The translations under genes and the position numbers were made by a program. Positions 1-7,854 of a DNA stretch of 17,684 bases are shown one piece after another (position 1 is the first letter of the stretch; the number at the start of each line of letters is the position of its first letter). The DNA lies in assembly GCA_030614505.1 (NCBI GenBank), contig JAUWTX010000015.1, positions 1 to 17,684 on the forward strand, given 5' to 3'. The notes below the pieces were generated by a model. That model ran no database searches. It saw nothing but the letters and a program-made list of their open reading frames with translations, and had not been told where the DNA came from. The DNA comes from Desulfuromonadales bacterium (GTDB lineage Bacteria > Desulfobacterota > Desulfuromonadia > Desulfuromonadales > BM103).

Positions 1-1
1 G

Positions 2-469
2 CTGGCGTATGCTGATACACTTGGCCTGGAGCTCGATAAAAAGATTGGCTACGGCAAATTGTTGACGGAAGTTTTTGATGCGGTGGCAGAGCCTGAACTG
101 TGGCAGCCGACGTTTATCACCCAATATCCAACCGAAGTTTCTCCGCTGTCGCGCAAGAACGATCAGGATCCAAATGTTGTCGATCGTTTCGAGCTGTTTG
201 TTGTTGGCCGTGAACTGGCGAATGCTTTCTCCGAACTGAACGACCCGGATGACCAGCGTGAGCGTTTCATTAAACAACTGCTGGAGAAAGAGGCAGGCGA
301 TGAAGAGGCACATGCTATGGATAATGATTACATCCGTGCCCTGGAATACGGCTTGCCGCCGACAGCTGGAGAGGGGATTGGCATTGACCGACTGGTTATG
401 CTGCTGACCAACTCCCCGTCGATTCGCGACGTTATCCTTTTCCCGCAAATGCGCCCGGAGGCGAAATGA
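2..469 (+). CDS. lysS: Lysyl-tRNA synthetase, C-terminal part (5' truncated by window edge)
   Basis: This is the C-terminal 155 codons of a class II lysyl-tRNA synthetase, which charges tRNA-Lys in the cytoplasm. The frame is already open at base 2, so the start lies outside the window; the TTG at 59 is an internal leucine codon. Visible class II landmarks are the segment RFELFVVGRELANAFSELND, followed by QRERF, and near the end motif 3, GEGIGIDRLVMLLTNSPSIRDVILFP in two adjoining pieces (GEGIGIDR with the invariant Arg, then the SIRDVILFPQMRP tail typical of bacterial LysS). The protein ends normally in PEAK. Its stop codon runs directly into the heptad repeats at 469-510. lysS upstream of lolCDE genes is a recurring arrangement in Geobacter-type genomes. 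I am confident of the family. Confidence 0.97.
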   Translation: MAYADTLGLELDKKIGYGKLLTEVFDAVAEPELWQPTFITQYPTEVSPLSRKNDQDPNVVDRFELFVVGRELANAFSELNDPDDQRERFIKQLLEKEAGDEEAHAMDNDYIRALEYGLPPTAGEGIGIDRLVMLLTNSPSIRDVILFPQMRPEAK

Positions 470-614
470 CGAGGAGCGAGGTACGCGGAACGCGGGACGA
501 GGGACGAGGAAAGTCAGAAGCTTTTTGCGTCCCGCGTCCCGCGTATCGTGCTACCAGGCTTTTAGTGTCTATAATGTTGTTCGCGTCCCGCGTCCCGCGT
601 TCCGCGTCCCGAGC
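469..614. repeat. Inverted clusters of a GC-rich heptad repeat in the lysS-lolC/E spacer
   Basis: The spacer is mostly 7-bp units in strict register. On the left, six units of consensus RCGMGGN (best form ACGCGGG) start at 469, 476, 483, 490, 497 and 504. On the right, reverse-complement units (CCCGCGT) occur at 524-544 (about three, the first degenerate) and at 580-614 (five). An 18-bp exact direct repeat lies at 527-544 and 583-600. A 17-bp exact inverted repeat pairs 483-499 with 591-607. The two right clusters can therefore compete for the left cluster in RNA. Between them lies an AT-richer stretch with a perfect TATAAT at 570-575 but no good -35. The last unit ends six bases before the lolC/E ATG. 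I recognise no insertion sequence or coding content. Confidence 0.85.
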
Positions 615-620
615 TTTATA

Positions 621-1874
621 ATGAACTACGAACTCTTTGTCAGCCTGCGCTATCTTCGTGCAAAGCGCAAACAGACGTTTATCTCGGTGATTTCGTTTAT
701 CTCCATCTCCGGGATAACTCTGGGTGTTGCAGCGTTGATTGTCGTTCTTGCTGTTATGACCGGCTTCCATGATGGCGTCAGACAGCAGATCCTTGGCAAT
801 ATCCCTCATGTCATGATACAGAAACATGGTGAATATCTGACTGCCCCCGATGCGATCGTCGCAAAAGCCAGGGCTGTGTCCCCGCACGTCCTGAGTGCTT
901 CACCTTTTGTCAGCAAGGAAGTGATGCTTCTCTCACGACGCAACGTTGCTGCGGTCAGCGTTAAGGGCGTCGGGCGACAGAACAAGATCTTCCGTAAAAG
1001 CTTTCTGACCGAGGCAGGAGTCGATGTAGAGGAGACTTTATATAATCCGGAATTGACACCACCAGGGATCCTCATCGGACTGGATACCGCCACAACACTG
1101 GGCGTCGCTGTCGGCGACCCGATCAATGTCATCCCACCGATGTTCACAATTACCCCCTTCGGCATGATTCCGAAGATGAAGCCTTTCAAGGTTGTCGGTA
1201 TCTTTAAGCAACGTGGTGGTTTTATCGATGCCTACTTTGCCTATATCGATCTTAAGCAGGCACAACAGTTCTTCGATCTGGGTGAGAGCGTCAGCGGGGT
1301 AGAGGTCGAAGTCGACAGTTTCGATCAGGCCGCACCTGTTGCCGGCAGTTTGCGCAAGGAGTATCATTTCCCTCATGTCATTCGTTCCTGGGAGGATATG
1401 TTCGGTTCTTTTTTGTCTGCTCTCAAGCTGGAGAAGCTTGGTCTTTTTATCGTCCTCGGTATTATCGTTCTTGTCGCAGCCTTTAATATCGCCACGACAC
1501 TGATTATGGTTGTCATGGAAAAACATCGCGATATTGCCATCCTGCGTTCCATGGGTGCGACTTCACGTAGCATCATGCAGATTTTTGTCCTCGAGGGGCT
1601 GATTATAGGAACTCTTGGTACCCTGTTGGGGACAGGACTCGGTTTGCTGCTGGCCCAGAATGCTGACCCGATCATCAAGGGACTGGAAAATCTGCTCAAC
1701 GTGACAATCTTCGACCAGGGCGTTTATGGTATGGACCACTTCCCCTCGGTGGTCAACTCGAGCGATGTGATAGCCGTGGTTGTCGTTGCCATGTCCATCA
1801 CTCTGTTGGCGACGATTTATCCGGCATGGCGCGCAGCAAAGATGGATCCTGCTGAAGCTCTGCGTTATGAATAG
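621..1874 (+). CDS. lolC: Lipoprotein-releasing ABC transporter permease, LolC/LolE (LolF-like) family
   Basis: This 417-residue inner-membrane permease extracts lipoproteins from the inner membrane and passes them to LolA, powered by the adjacent LolD. It shows the MacB/FtsX-type layout: one membrane segment near 21-47, a large periplasmic domain at about 48-270, then three segments near 272-298, 318-345 and 382-402. The conserved cytoplasmic loop EKHRDIAILRSMGAT (about 300-314) and C-terminal PAWRAAKMDPAEALRYE are typical. A proline-rich stretch at about 171-188 (IPPMFTITPFGMIPKMKP) resembles the LolC Hook that binds LolA. Only one permease gene sits next to lolD, so it may serve both LolC and LolE roles. 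I chose ATG 621 because MNYELFVSLRYLRAKR is the family N-terminus; the open frame upstream only translates the heptad repeats. No Shine-Dalgarno sequence is visible. Confidence 0.93.
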   Translation: MNYELFVSLRYLRAKRKQTFISVISFISISGITLGVAALIVVLAVMTGFHDGVRQQILGNIPHVMIQKHGEYLTAPDAIVAKARAVSPHVLSASPFVSKEVMLLSRRNVAAVSVKGVGRQNKIFRKSFLTEAGVDVEETLYNPELTPPGILIGLDTATTLGVAVGDPINVIPPMFTITPFGMIPKMKPFKVVGIFKQRGGFIDAYFAYIDLKQAQQFFDLGESVSGVEVEVDSFDQAAPVAGSLRKEYHFPHVIRSWEDMFGSFLSALKLEKLGLFIVLGIIVLVAAFNIATTLIMVVMEKHRDIAILRSMGATSRSIMQIFVLEGLIIGTLGTLLGTGLGLLLAQNADPIIKGLENLLNVTIFDQGVYGMDHFPSVVNSSDVIAVVVVAMSITLLATIYPAWRAAKMDPAEALRYE

Positions 1875-1883
1875 GCGAAAATC

Positions 1884-2549
1884 ATGATTGCAGTTCGTGC
1901 TCTGTCAAAGAATTTCACCACTGATCGCGGCATAGTTGAGGTCCTCAAAGAGGTCGATCTTGATATCCGTGCTGGTGAACGTATCGCCGTCGTGGGGGCT
2001 TCTGGCGCCGGCAAGACAACCTTGATGCATCTGCTTGGTGGTCTGGACCGTCCCTCCAGCGGGTCTGTACTTTTTGCCGAGAAGGATATTTTCCAATATT
2101 CAGCACAGGAGTTGGATGCTTTCCGCAACCGCTCGATCGGCTTCGTCTTCCAGTTTCACCAGCTTCTTCCGGAGTTCACCGCACTGGAAAATGTCATGAT
2201 GCCGGCCCTGATTGCTCGCTCGACGAAAAAAGAGGCTGAGGTGATGGCTGGTGAAATTCTCACTGCAGTCGGCCTTGACCATCGTCTCGATCATAAACCT
2301 GGTCAGCTTTCCGGTGGAGAGCAGCAGCGTGTCGCTATGGCCCGCTCACTGGTTATGTCGCCAAAGTTGCTTTTGGCGGATGAACCGACCGGCAACCTCG
2401 ACAGTGGTACTTCCGATGGAATTCTGGCCCTGCTTGATCGTTTGCACGATGAGCGGAATCTGACAATCGTGGTTGTGACTCACAGCGAAAAAGTCGCTGC
2501 TCGTATGGACAGGGTTGTGCGGATGACAGACGGTCGTCTGGATCCTTGA
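1884..2549 (+). CDS. lolD: Lipoprotein-releasing ABC transporter ATPase LolD
   Basis: This 221-residue cytoplasmic ATPase drives lipoprotein release with the permease encoded just upstream. All ABC motifs are intact: Walker A GASGAGKTT (38-46), Q-loop Gln90, signature LSGGEQQRV (142-150), Walker B LLLADEPTGNLD (162-173) and switch His200. The DEPTGNLD form and the length are typical of the LolD/MacB/FtsE group, and the adjacent LolC/E-type permease points to LolD. The gene begins nine bases after the permease stop, so the two are surely cotranscribed. A weak terminator candidate follows at 2567-2596. I see nothing unusual in the protein. Confidence 0.96.
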   Translation: MIAVRALSKNFTTDRGIVEVLKEVDLDIRAGERIAVVGASGAGKTTLMHLLGGLDRPSSGSVLFAEKDIFQYSAQELDAFRNRSIGFVFQFHQLLPEFTALENVMMPALIARSTKKEAEVMAGEILTAVGLDHRLDHKPGQLSGGEQQRVAMARSLVMSPKLLLADEPTGNLDSGTSDGILALLDRLHDERNLTIVVVTHSEKVAARMDRVVRMTDGRLDP

Positions 2550-2566
2550 TGTTGCATAACTTCACC

Positions 2567-2596
2567 TCTGAACCAACGCATGCAGTTCAGATTTTT
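2567..2596 (+). terminator. Weak intrinsic terminator candidate after lolD
   Basis: A 7-bp perfect stem, TCTGAAC (2567-2573) with GTTCAGA (2585-2591), encloses an 11-base loop and is followed at once by five T residues (2592-2596). The stem is short and has only three GC pairs, so termination would be partial at best. The position fits: it follows lolD and precedes the promoter candidate for bamA. Confidence 0.4.
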
Positions 2597-2669
2597 GAAA
2601 CAATTATTCGGACCAGGTCCTTGTGCTCTCTATTCGCTGATTACTCAAGGATCCAGCTCTAATTTATGG

Positions 2670-2698
2670 TTTACCTTAAGCTGACAATCTCATATAAT
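2670..2698 (+). promoter_or_regulatory. Sigma70-type promoter candidate for bamA and the downstream lipid A genes
   Basis: A -35-like TTTACC (2670-2675; four of six consensus bases) is separated by 17 bases from a perfect -10 TATAAT (2693-2698). Transcription would begin near 2705, leaving a leader of about 37 bases before the bamA ATG at 2742. A second candidate ATG at 2697 overlaps the -10 element, so it could not be on this transcript. The promoter lies in the 192-nt gap between lolD and bamA, the widest gap in the window. I call it by eye, with no start-site data. Confidence 0.6.
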
Positions 2699-2741
2699 GG
2701 CGCGATTTTTAACTACCAACATGAACTGGAGTGGCACTGAT

Positions 2742-5000
2742 ATGTTAAAGAAGTTCCTTTCACTGTTGATTTGTCTGACTCTGGCCTTTCCCGCCTGGGC
2801 TGCCCGTGAATTTGTTCTTGCTGACATTGTAATCGAGGGTAATCAGCGCGTTCAGTCGCTTGATGTGCTGAATGCCATAAGTATCAAGCCGGGGCAGACT
2901 GTGACTCCTGCCGACATTGATGTCGCCATGGAGGAGATATACAGTATGGAGCGCTTCTCTGATATCACTACGGAAATATCAGAGGACTCGGGTGCAACCG
3001 TTCTGACGTTCAAAGTGAGTGAACGTCCTTTGGTGCGTAATGTTCGCTTTGAAGGGAACGAAGAACTCTCCACGGAAAAGTTGCGGGGAGTCATCTCTGT
3101 TCGCATCCCTGATATTTATGATCCTTTTGACGTGGCCAAAAGTGTTGACCTGGTCAAGGCAGAATATACCAAAGAGGGCTATTATGCTGCGACGGTTAGC
3201 GCAGATAGCCATGTCAACGAGAGGAATGAGACGCTGGTGACTTTCCGTATCAAGGAAGGTGAAATTGTCCGCATTAAGGCTATCCGCTTCGATGGTAACG
3301 CTGTCTTTGACGATGGTGATCTGCTAGATGCAATGGATACCAAGGAGAAGTGGATGTTCTCCTGGATAACCGGGCGTGGCAACTATAACGAACCCCTGCT
3401 GATGCAGGACCTTGACAGAATCTCGGACCTTTACTTTAACGAGGGATATGTACGAGTGAAGGTGCGGGAGCCCGTTATTGCTCTGGTTGACGATGACAAA
3501 CATATGCTTCTGCTGATAAAGATTGATGAAGGCCCTCAGTACGAGATCGGCAATGTCGATGCTCAGGGTGACCTTCTTCGAGAGAAGGAAGAGTTGCTGG
3601 CCTTGCTGGGGATTGCACCTGGTGATGTCTTTTCCCGTGCGAAGTTGCGCCGTGGAGTTGGCGTGGTGACTGATGTCTATGCGGATCAGGGATATGCATA
3701 TGCCAACGTATCACCGCTGACTCGCGCTGATGATGAGACCCGCAAGATTGACCTGATGCTTGATATAGAGCAGGGCGCCCAGGTGTCTGTGGAGCGGATC
3801 AATATTACCGGGAATACCAAGACGCGCGATAAAGTTGTCCGCCGCGAAATGAGACTGGTGGAAGGCGAATTATTCAATGCGAGTAACCTGAAGAGAAGCA
3901 AAGCACGCATCAACAACCTGGGTTATTTTGAGGCAGTGGATATCAGCACCAGTGCGGGTTCCGATCAGAGCCACATGAATGTCAATGTTAATGTCAAGGA
4001 ACGTTCCACAGGTACATTCAGTGTTGGTGCAGGTTTTTCTTCGGTTGATGGTTTAGTCGCTCAGGGTTCTATTACTCAGGAGAACTTCCTTGGGAGAGGC
4101 TGGAAGTTGAATCTTGCTGCATCCGTTGGTGGTGAAAGCCAGACTTATCAGCTTGGCCTTACTGACCCGTACTTCCTTGACACACGCTGGACACTGGGTG
4201 CCGAAGTCTATCAAACAGAACGTGAATGGACGGATTTCAGTCGTAAATCCCAGGGGTTTGCAATTAAGGCAGGTCATCCCATTGGTGAATATTCAAGGCT
4301 TCTGGCTTCTTATCGTTTAGAGTTTAAGGATATCTACGATGTCAGCCCGTTTGCTTCAACCACGATTAAAGACCAGGAAGGCACATCAACCGTCAGTTCT
4401 ATAACTACCTCGTATTCGTACAACACAACCAACAACCGTCTGGATCCATCGTCCGGAACCGACCTGACTGCAACATGGGAGTTTGCAGGTATTGGTGGAA
4501 CGGAAAAGTTCAGCAAATATACAGTTGATGCCCGTCACTTCTGGCCCTGGATCTGGGGCACTGTTTTTACGGCCCATGGACAGGTTGGTTATGTCCATTC
4601 TTTGAACAATGATGATGTCCCCATCGATGAAAAGTACTTTCTCGGCGGTATCTATAGCTTGCGTGGTTTTGAGTCCCGTGAAGTTGGCCCTCGAGACCAA
4701 TTTGGCGACTTTATTGGTGGTGAAACATCGGCGTACTTTAATTTCGAATATATTTTCCCCCTGTATGAAGCTCTTGGTGTCAAAGGTGTGACCTTTTTCG
4801 ATGTTGGTAACGCATGGAGTGATGATGACGCCTGGGGAGAGGATGATGAGGCTTTTGCCTCATGGCGCTATAGCACCGGTCTCGGCATCCGATGGCTGAG
4901 TCCTATGGGCCCGATGCGATTCGAGTATGGGTGGAATCTCGATGCCAGAGATTATGAGGATGACTCAAAGTTCGATTTCATGATTGGTCGTTTCTTTTAA
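2742..5000 (+). CDS. bamA: Outer membrane protein assembly factor BamA (Omp85/YaeT)
   Basis: BamA is the outer-membrane core of the BAM complex, which folds and inserts beta-barrel proteins. This 752-residue protein has a signal peptide (1-20, cleavage after AWA), then five POTRA domains at about 23-96, 97-173, 175-264, 266-345 and 347-421, several beginning with the usual I-x-x-GN pattern (IVIEGNQRV, VRFEGNEEL, IRFDGNAVF, INITGNTKT). A beta-barrel follows from about 424 to the end. The substrate-folding lid motif appears as LRGF at 640-643 (VRGF/Y in relatives), and the chain ends in phenylalanine, as expected for a barrel protein. I chose ATG 2742 because it opens directly into the signal peptide, has GGAG at 2727-2730, and lies downstream of the promoter candidate. 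ATGs at 2697 and 2721 would add a non-signal extension. skp follows 36 bases later. Confidence 0.97.
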   Translation: MLKKFLSLLICLTLAFPAWAAREFVLADIVIEGNQRVQSLDVLNAISIKPGQTVTPADIDVAMEEIYSMERFSDITTEISEDSGATVLTFKVSERPLVRNVRFEGNEELSTEKLRGVISVRIPDIYDPFDVAKSVDLVKAEYTKEGYYAATVSADSHVNERNETLVTFRIKEGEIVRIKAIRFDGNAVFDDGDLLDAMDTKEKWMFSWITGRGNYNEPLLMQDLDRISDLYFNEGYVRVKVREPVIALVDDDKHMLLLIKIDEGPQYEIGNVDAQGDLLREKEELLALLGIAPGDVFSRAKLRRGVGVVTDVYADQGYAYANVSPLTRADDETRKIDLMLDIEQGAQVSVERINITGNTKTRDKVVRREMRLVEGELFNASNLKRSKARINNLGYFEAVDISTSAGSDQSHMNVNVNVKERSTGTFSVGAGFSSVDGLVAQGSITQENFLGRGWKLNLAASVGGESQTYQLGLTDPYFLDTRWTLGAEVYQTEREWTDFSRKSQGFAIKAGHPIGEYSRLLASYRLEFKDIYDVSPFASTTIKDQEGTSTVSSITTSYSYNTTNNRLDPSSGTDLTATWEFAGIGGTEKFSKYTVDARHFWPWIWGTVFTAHGQVGYVHSLNNDDVPIDEKYFLGGIYSLRGFESREVGPRDQFGDFIGGETSAYFNFEYIFPLYEALGVKGVTFFDVGNAWSDDDAWGEDDEAFASWRYSTGLGIRWLSPMGPMRFEYGWNLDARDYEDDSKFDFMIGRFF

Positions 5001-5036
5001 ACAAGACAATAAAGTGTATTTTTAAGGAGATTATGC

Positions 5037-5570
5037 ATGAAGCAGTTTGTCGTATTAATGTTGGTTTGTTTTGCCCTGATCGCTTCACCAGCCCTGTTTG
5101 CTTCACCCGTTGAGGCGCAAGATCAGAAGATAGGTTATGTTGATCTACAAAAGGCGTTGAATCTGTCAGCTTCCGGGAAGGCAGCCAAAGAAAAGATCAA
5201 AGCCAAGGTTCAGGGGTATGATGCGGAAGTTCAACAGCGCCAGGAAGAGTTGAAAAAGCTTAAGGAAGACTTGGAAAAGCAGGCGATGTTGCTCTCGGAA
5301 GAGGCCCGTAACAACAAGGAGCGCTCTTACCAGCAAAAAGTTAAAGACTATCAGCGTTTCACCAAGGATATCCAGGAAACTCTGCAACAAACAGACGCAG
5401 ATCTCACCCGTAAAATTCTTGAAAGCCTCCTCAAGGTTGTGCAGGATGTCGGTAAGAGCGAGGGCTATGCAATCATTCTCGAAAAAACCGAAAGTTCTCT
5501 TGTCTACGCAGATGAGAGTATTGATATCACAAACGAGGTTATCAAGGTTTTTGACAAACAGGGGAAATAA
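5037..5570 (+). CDS. skp: Periplasmic chaperone Skp (OmpH family)
   Basis: Skp is a trimeric periplasmic chaperone that holds unfolded outer-membrane proteins on their way to BamA. The 177-residue product has a hydrophobic signal peptide (about 1-27, ending SPVEA before QDQ). It then has the family opening KIGYVDLQKALNLSASGKAA, a long charged helical coiled-coil region (about 45-125, rich in Lys, Glu and Gln), and a return strand region with GYAIILEKTESSLVYADESIDIT, as in OmpH-type proteins. A strong Shine-Dalgarno AAGGAG sits at 5024-5029, seven bases before the ATG. The position directly between bamA and lpxD is the classical one. Confidence in family and role is high. Confidence 0.94.
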   Translation: MKQFVVLMLVCFALIASPALFASPVEAQDQKIGYVDLQKALNLSASGKAAKEKIKAKVQGYDAEVQQRQEELKKLKEDLEKQAMLLSEEARNNKERSYQQKVKDYQRFTKDIQETLQQTDADLTRKILESLLKVVQDVGKSEGYAIILEKTESSLVYADESIDITNEVIKVFDKQGK

Positions 5571-5575
5571 TCGTC

Positions 5576-6637
5576 ATGCATGCTGAACTCAGGGAAAAAA
5601 CTTCCCTGGCAGTTCTGGCAGATTTGGTAGGGGGGTGCGTCTCTGGCGACCCCTCTACTTCTATTTCCGGGGTTGCCCCTCTTGATGTTGCAGGGCCGGA
5701 TCAGATTTCCTTCCTGGCGAACCCCAAGTATCAGGCAAAGCTGGCAGATTGTCATGCTGCGGCGGTCATTGTGCATCCGTCTCTGCAAGGCAATGTGAAG
5801 ACCCCTCTGCTCTTGACGGAGAATCCATATCTGGCTTTTGCTAAAATACTGACTTTTTTTGAGGTGACATCCCATGTTGGGCAGGGGATTATGTCGGGAG
5901 CCCATGTCCATCCGGATGCAATCGTAGGCGAGAATGTCACAATTGCCCCTGGGTGTGTTGTTTGTGCCGGCGCAAAGGTTGGCGACGGAACGCATTTACA
6001 TCCAAATGTGGTGGTTGGTGAAGAGGCGATCATTGGTGATGATTGTCTCTTGCACGCAAATGTCACTGTGCGTGAGAACTGTGTGCTTGGCAATCGGGTG
6101 ATTGTCCAACCAGGGGCAGTCATTGGCTCTGATGGCTTCGGCTTCGCTCCAGATGGCCAGAGTTACTACAAGATTCCCCAGGCTGGTCACGTTGTTATTG
6201 AAGATGATGTCGAAATCGGTGCCTGCAGCTGTATTGATCGCGGCACCTTGGGTGTGACCCGTATTGGTCGCGGGACCAAGATCGACAATCTTGTGCAGGT
6301 CGCGCACAATGTACAGGTTGGCGATGATACCCTTCTGGTTGCTCAGGTTGGTATAGCCGGCAGTACTGTTATTGGTAAACATTGTACCTTTGGTGGGCAA
6401 TCCGCCGTGGCCGGTCACATCAAGGTCGGTGACAATGTTACCCTGGCTGGACGGGGAGGGATTTCCAATAATGCTGAGGGCAACCAGACACTCGCCGGGG
6501 TCCCGGCCATACCCCATCGAGACTGGCTTAAGGCCACTATGACTATTGCGCATTTGCCGGAAATGCGGCGTGAGTTGAACCGTCTCAAGAAACAGGTAGA
6601 TAAACTGAAAAGTAATATGACAGAGGATGAAAGTTGA
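5576..6637 (+). CDS. lpxD: UDP-3-O-acylglucosamine N-acyltransferase LpxD
   Basis: LpxD transfers the second 3-hydroxyacyl chain from ACP to the 2-amino group of the UDP-sugar in lipid A synthesis. The 353-residue protein has the N-terminal uridine-binding domain (about 1-100, with DQISFLANPKY), then a long left-handed beta-helix of hexapeptide repeats (about 105-310). Key pieces are GSDGFGFAPDG (184-194) and the catalytic histidine His244 in VQVAHNVQVGD. The C-terminus is a short charged helix (RRELNRLKKQVDKLK), the family's trimer-forming end. The start lies five bases after the skp stop, with AGGGGA overlapping that stop region at 5560-5565. If the GnnA/GnnB call is right, its substrate carries an amide at position 3 instead of an ester. 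Confidence 0.96.
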   Translation: MHAELREKTSLAVLADLVGGCVSGDPSTSISGVAPLDVAGPDQISFLANPKYQAKLADCHAAAVIVHPSLQGNVKTPLLLTENPYLAFAKILTFFEVTSHVGQGIMSGAHVHPDAIVGENVTIAPGCVVCAGAKVGDGTHLHPNVVVGEEAIIGDDCLLHANVTVRENCVLGNRVIVQPGAVIGSDGFGFAPDGQSYYKIPQAGHVVIEDDVEIGACSCIDRGTLGVTRIGRGTKIDNLVQVAHNVQVGDDTLLVAQVGIAGSTVIGKHCTFGGQSAVAGHIKVGDNVTLAGRGGISNNAEGNQTLAGVPAIPHRDWLKATMTIAHLPEMRRELNRLKKQVDKLKSNMTEDES

Positions 6638-6639
6638 TT

Positions 6640-7074
6640 ATGGAACTGAATACGTTAGACATTATGAAGATGTTGCCGCATCGTTATCCTTTTCTGCTTG
6701 TGGACAAAATCGCCGAGTTTGAAACGGGTAAACGGATCGTTGGTATAAAGAATGTTACGATCAACGAACCCTTTTTTCAAGGTCACTTTCCTGATCACCC
6801 GATCATGCCAGGAGTTCTTCTGCTGGAAGCCATGGCACAGGTCGGTGGCATTTACGCAATCCTCGCCAAAGAGGTAGGAGCAGACCAGGTACCATATTTT
6901 GTCGGGATTGATAAAGCAAAATTTCGCAAGCCTGTCCACCCTGGTGATGTCGTACAACTGGATCTGGAGCTGCTTAAAGTGAGACGGGGTATCTACAGCT
7001 TTAAGGGCAAGGCTATCGTTGCGGGCAAATTGGTTGCTGAAGCTGAACTGAAAGCAACTTTTGTGAAAAAATAA
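6640..7074 (+). CDS. fabZ: 3-hydroxyacyl-[acyl-carrier-protein] dehydratase FabZ
   Basis: FabZ dehydrates 3-hydroxyacyl-ACP in fatty acid elongation, drawing on the same 3-hydroxyacyl-ACP pool that LpxA and LpxD use. This hot-dog-fold enzyme shows LPHRYPFLLVDK (12-23), then the catalytic segment FFQGHFPDHPIMPGVLLLEA, with His49 and Glu63 as catalytic residues, and the usual length (144 residues). The start is ambiguous. ATG 6640 gives the compact family N-terminus and is two bases after the lpxD stop. A TTG at 6634 overlaps that stop as TTGA and is better spaced (six bases) from AGAGGA at 6622-6627, which would add two residues. Either way, fabZ is coupled to lpxD. lpxD-fabZ-lpxA is the conserved order in many Gram-negative bacteria. 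Confidence 0.96.
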   Translation: MELNTLDIMKMLPHRYPFLLVDKIAEFETGKRIVGIKNVTINEPFFQGHFPDHPIMPGVLLLEAMAQVGGIYAILAKEVGADQVPYFVGIDKAKFRKPVHPGDVVQLDLELLKVRRGIYSFKGKAIVAGKLVAEAELKATFVKK

Positions 7075-7083
7075 GAGGCCTTT

Positions 7084-7854
7084 ATGATTCACTCAACAGC
7101 AATTATTCAACCTGGTGCCCAACTCGCAGATAATGTCACTGTCGGACCATATACTGTGATTGGCGAGCATGTTGTGATTGGTTCCGGAACCACTATTGCC
7201 AGTCATGTTGCCATTGAAGGTTGGACTGAAATCGGTTGTGACAATCAGATCTTTCAGTTCTCTTCCATTGGAGCTGCTCCACAGGATCTTAAGTATGCCG
7301 GTCAAGAGACTTATTTGAAGATTGGTGATCGTAACCGGATCAGGGAATTTACCACTTTAAATCGAGGGACCGCTGAAGGTGGTGGTTTGACTTCAGTTGG
7401 TAATGACAACCTGTTTATGGCCTACTCGCATGTGGCCCATGACTGTATCGTTCATGACCATGCAATTCTGGCGAACGGAGCAACCCTTGCCGGTCATGTG
7501 GAAGTCGAATCTTCGGCAATTCTGGGTGGCCTTATAGCTATTCATCAATTCTGTCGTATCGGTTGCCACACGATGATCAGTGGTGGGTCCATGGTGAACC
7601 AGGATGTCCCCCCATATACTATTGCGCAAGGTGATCGTGCGAAAACGGTGGGTTTGAACTTGGTAGGGCTCAAGCGGCGCGGGTTTTCAGAGGAAACAAT
7701 ACGCGGCATCAAGAAGGCTTACCGCATGATTTTTCGTTCTGGATTGCGTTTGGAAGAAGCACTGAAAAAAATTGATGTAGATATTGAACGATCTCCTGAG
7801 CTGGATCACTTTGTCAATTTTATAAAAGACAGCCAACGTGGTATTGCCCGGTGA
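7084..7854 (+). CDS. lpxA: UDP-N-acetylglucosamine-type acyltransferase LpxA
   Basis: LpxA catalyses the first step of lipid A synthesis, acylating position 3 of a UDP-GlcNAc-type sugar from 3-hydroxyacyl-ACP. The 256-residue protein is a hexapeptide beta-helix with the usual C-terminal helices. Aligned by eye to E. coli LpxA (offset of six), His116 and His119 in AYSHVAHD match His122 and catalytic His125; His138 and His154 match His144 and His160; Gly167 matches Gly173, the chain-length ruler position, so a long acyl chain is plausible. AAGAGG at 7073-7078 precedes the ATG. The next gene starts inside its stop (GTGA), tying LpxA to the oxidoreductase. If that pair is GnnA/GnnB, this LpxA may accept the 3-amino sugar and make an amide. 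Sequence alone does not settle the preference. Confidence 0.96.
   Translation: MIHSTAIIQPGAQLADNVTVGPYTVIGEHVVIGSGTTIASHVAIEGWTEIGCDNQIFQFSSIGAAPQDLKYAGQETYLKIGDRNRIREFTTLNRGTAEGGGLTSVGNDNLFMAYSHVAHDCIVHDHAILANGATLAGHVEVESSAILGGLIAIHQFCRIGCHTMISGGSMVNQDVPPYTIAQGDRAKTVGLNLVGLKRRGFSEETIRGIKKAYRMIFRSGLRLEEALKKIDVDIERSPELDHFVNFIKDSQRGIAR

Noticed and set aside
570..575. TATAAT between the right-hand repeat clusters as a lolC/E promoter
   Set aside because: The -10 is perfect but the -35 region is in repeat sequence with no resemblance to TTGACA, and the TG is one base out of place for an extended -10.
525..620. N-terminal extension of the LolC/E frame upstream of ATG 621
   Set aside because: It only translates the heptad repeats into a low-complexity string, while the family N-terminus begins exactly at 621.
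432..887. Minus-strand open frame over the lysS end, the repeats and lolC/E
   Set aside because: It lies opposite two conserved genes and no recognisable domain is visible; it is a composition effect of the GC-rich spacer.
2611..2621. Palindrome GGACC-A-GGTCC
   Set aside because: A one-base loop cannot form a stable hairpin and there is no U-tract; it is probably chance.
2540..2654. 10-bp inverted repeat GGATCCTTGA / TCAAGGATCC, 95 bases apart
   Set aside because: The arms are far apart and one lies in the end of lolD; no T-run or other context supports a function.
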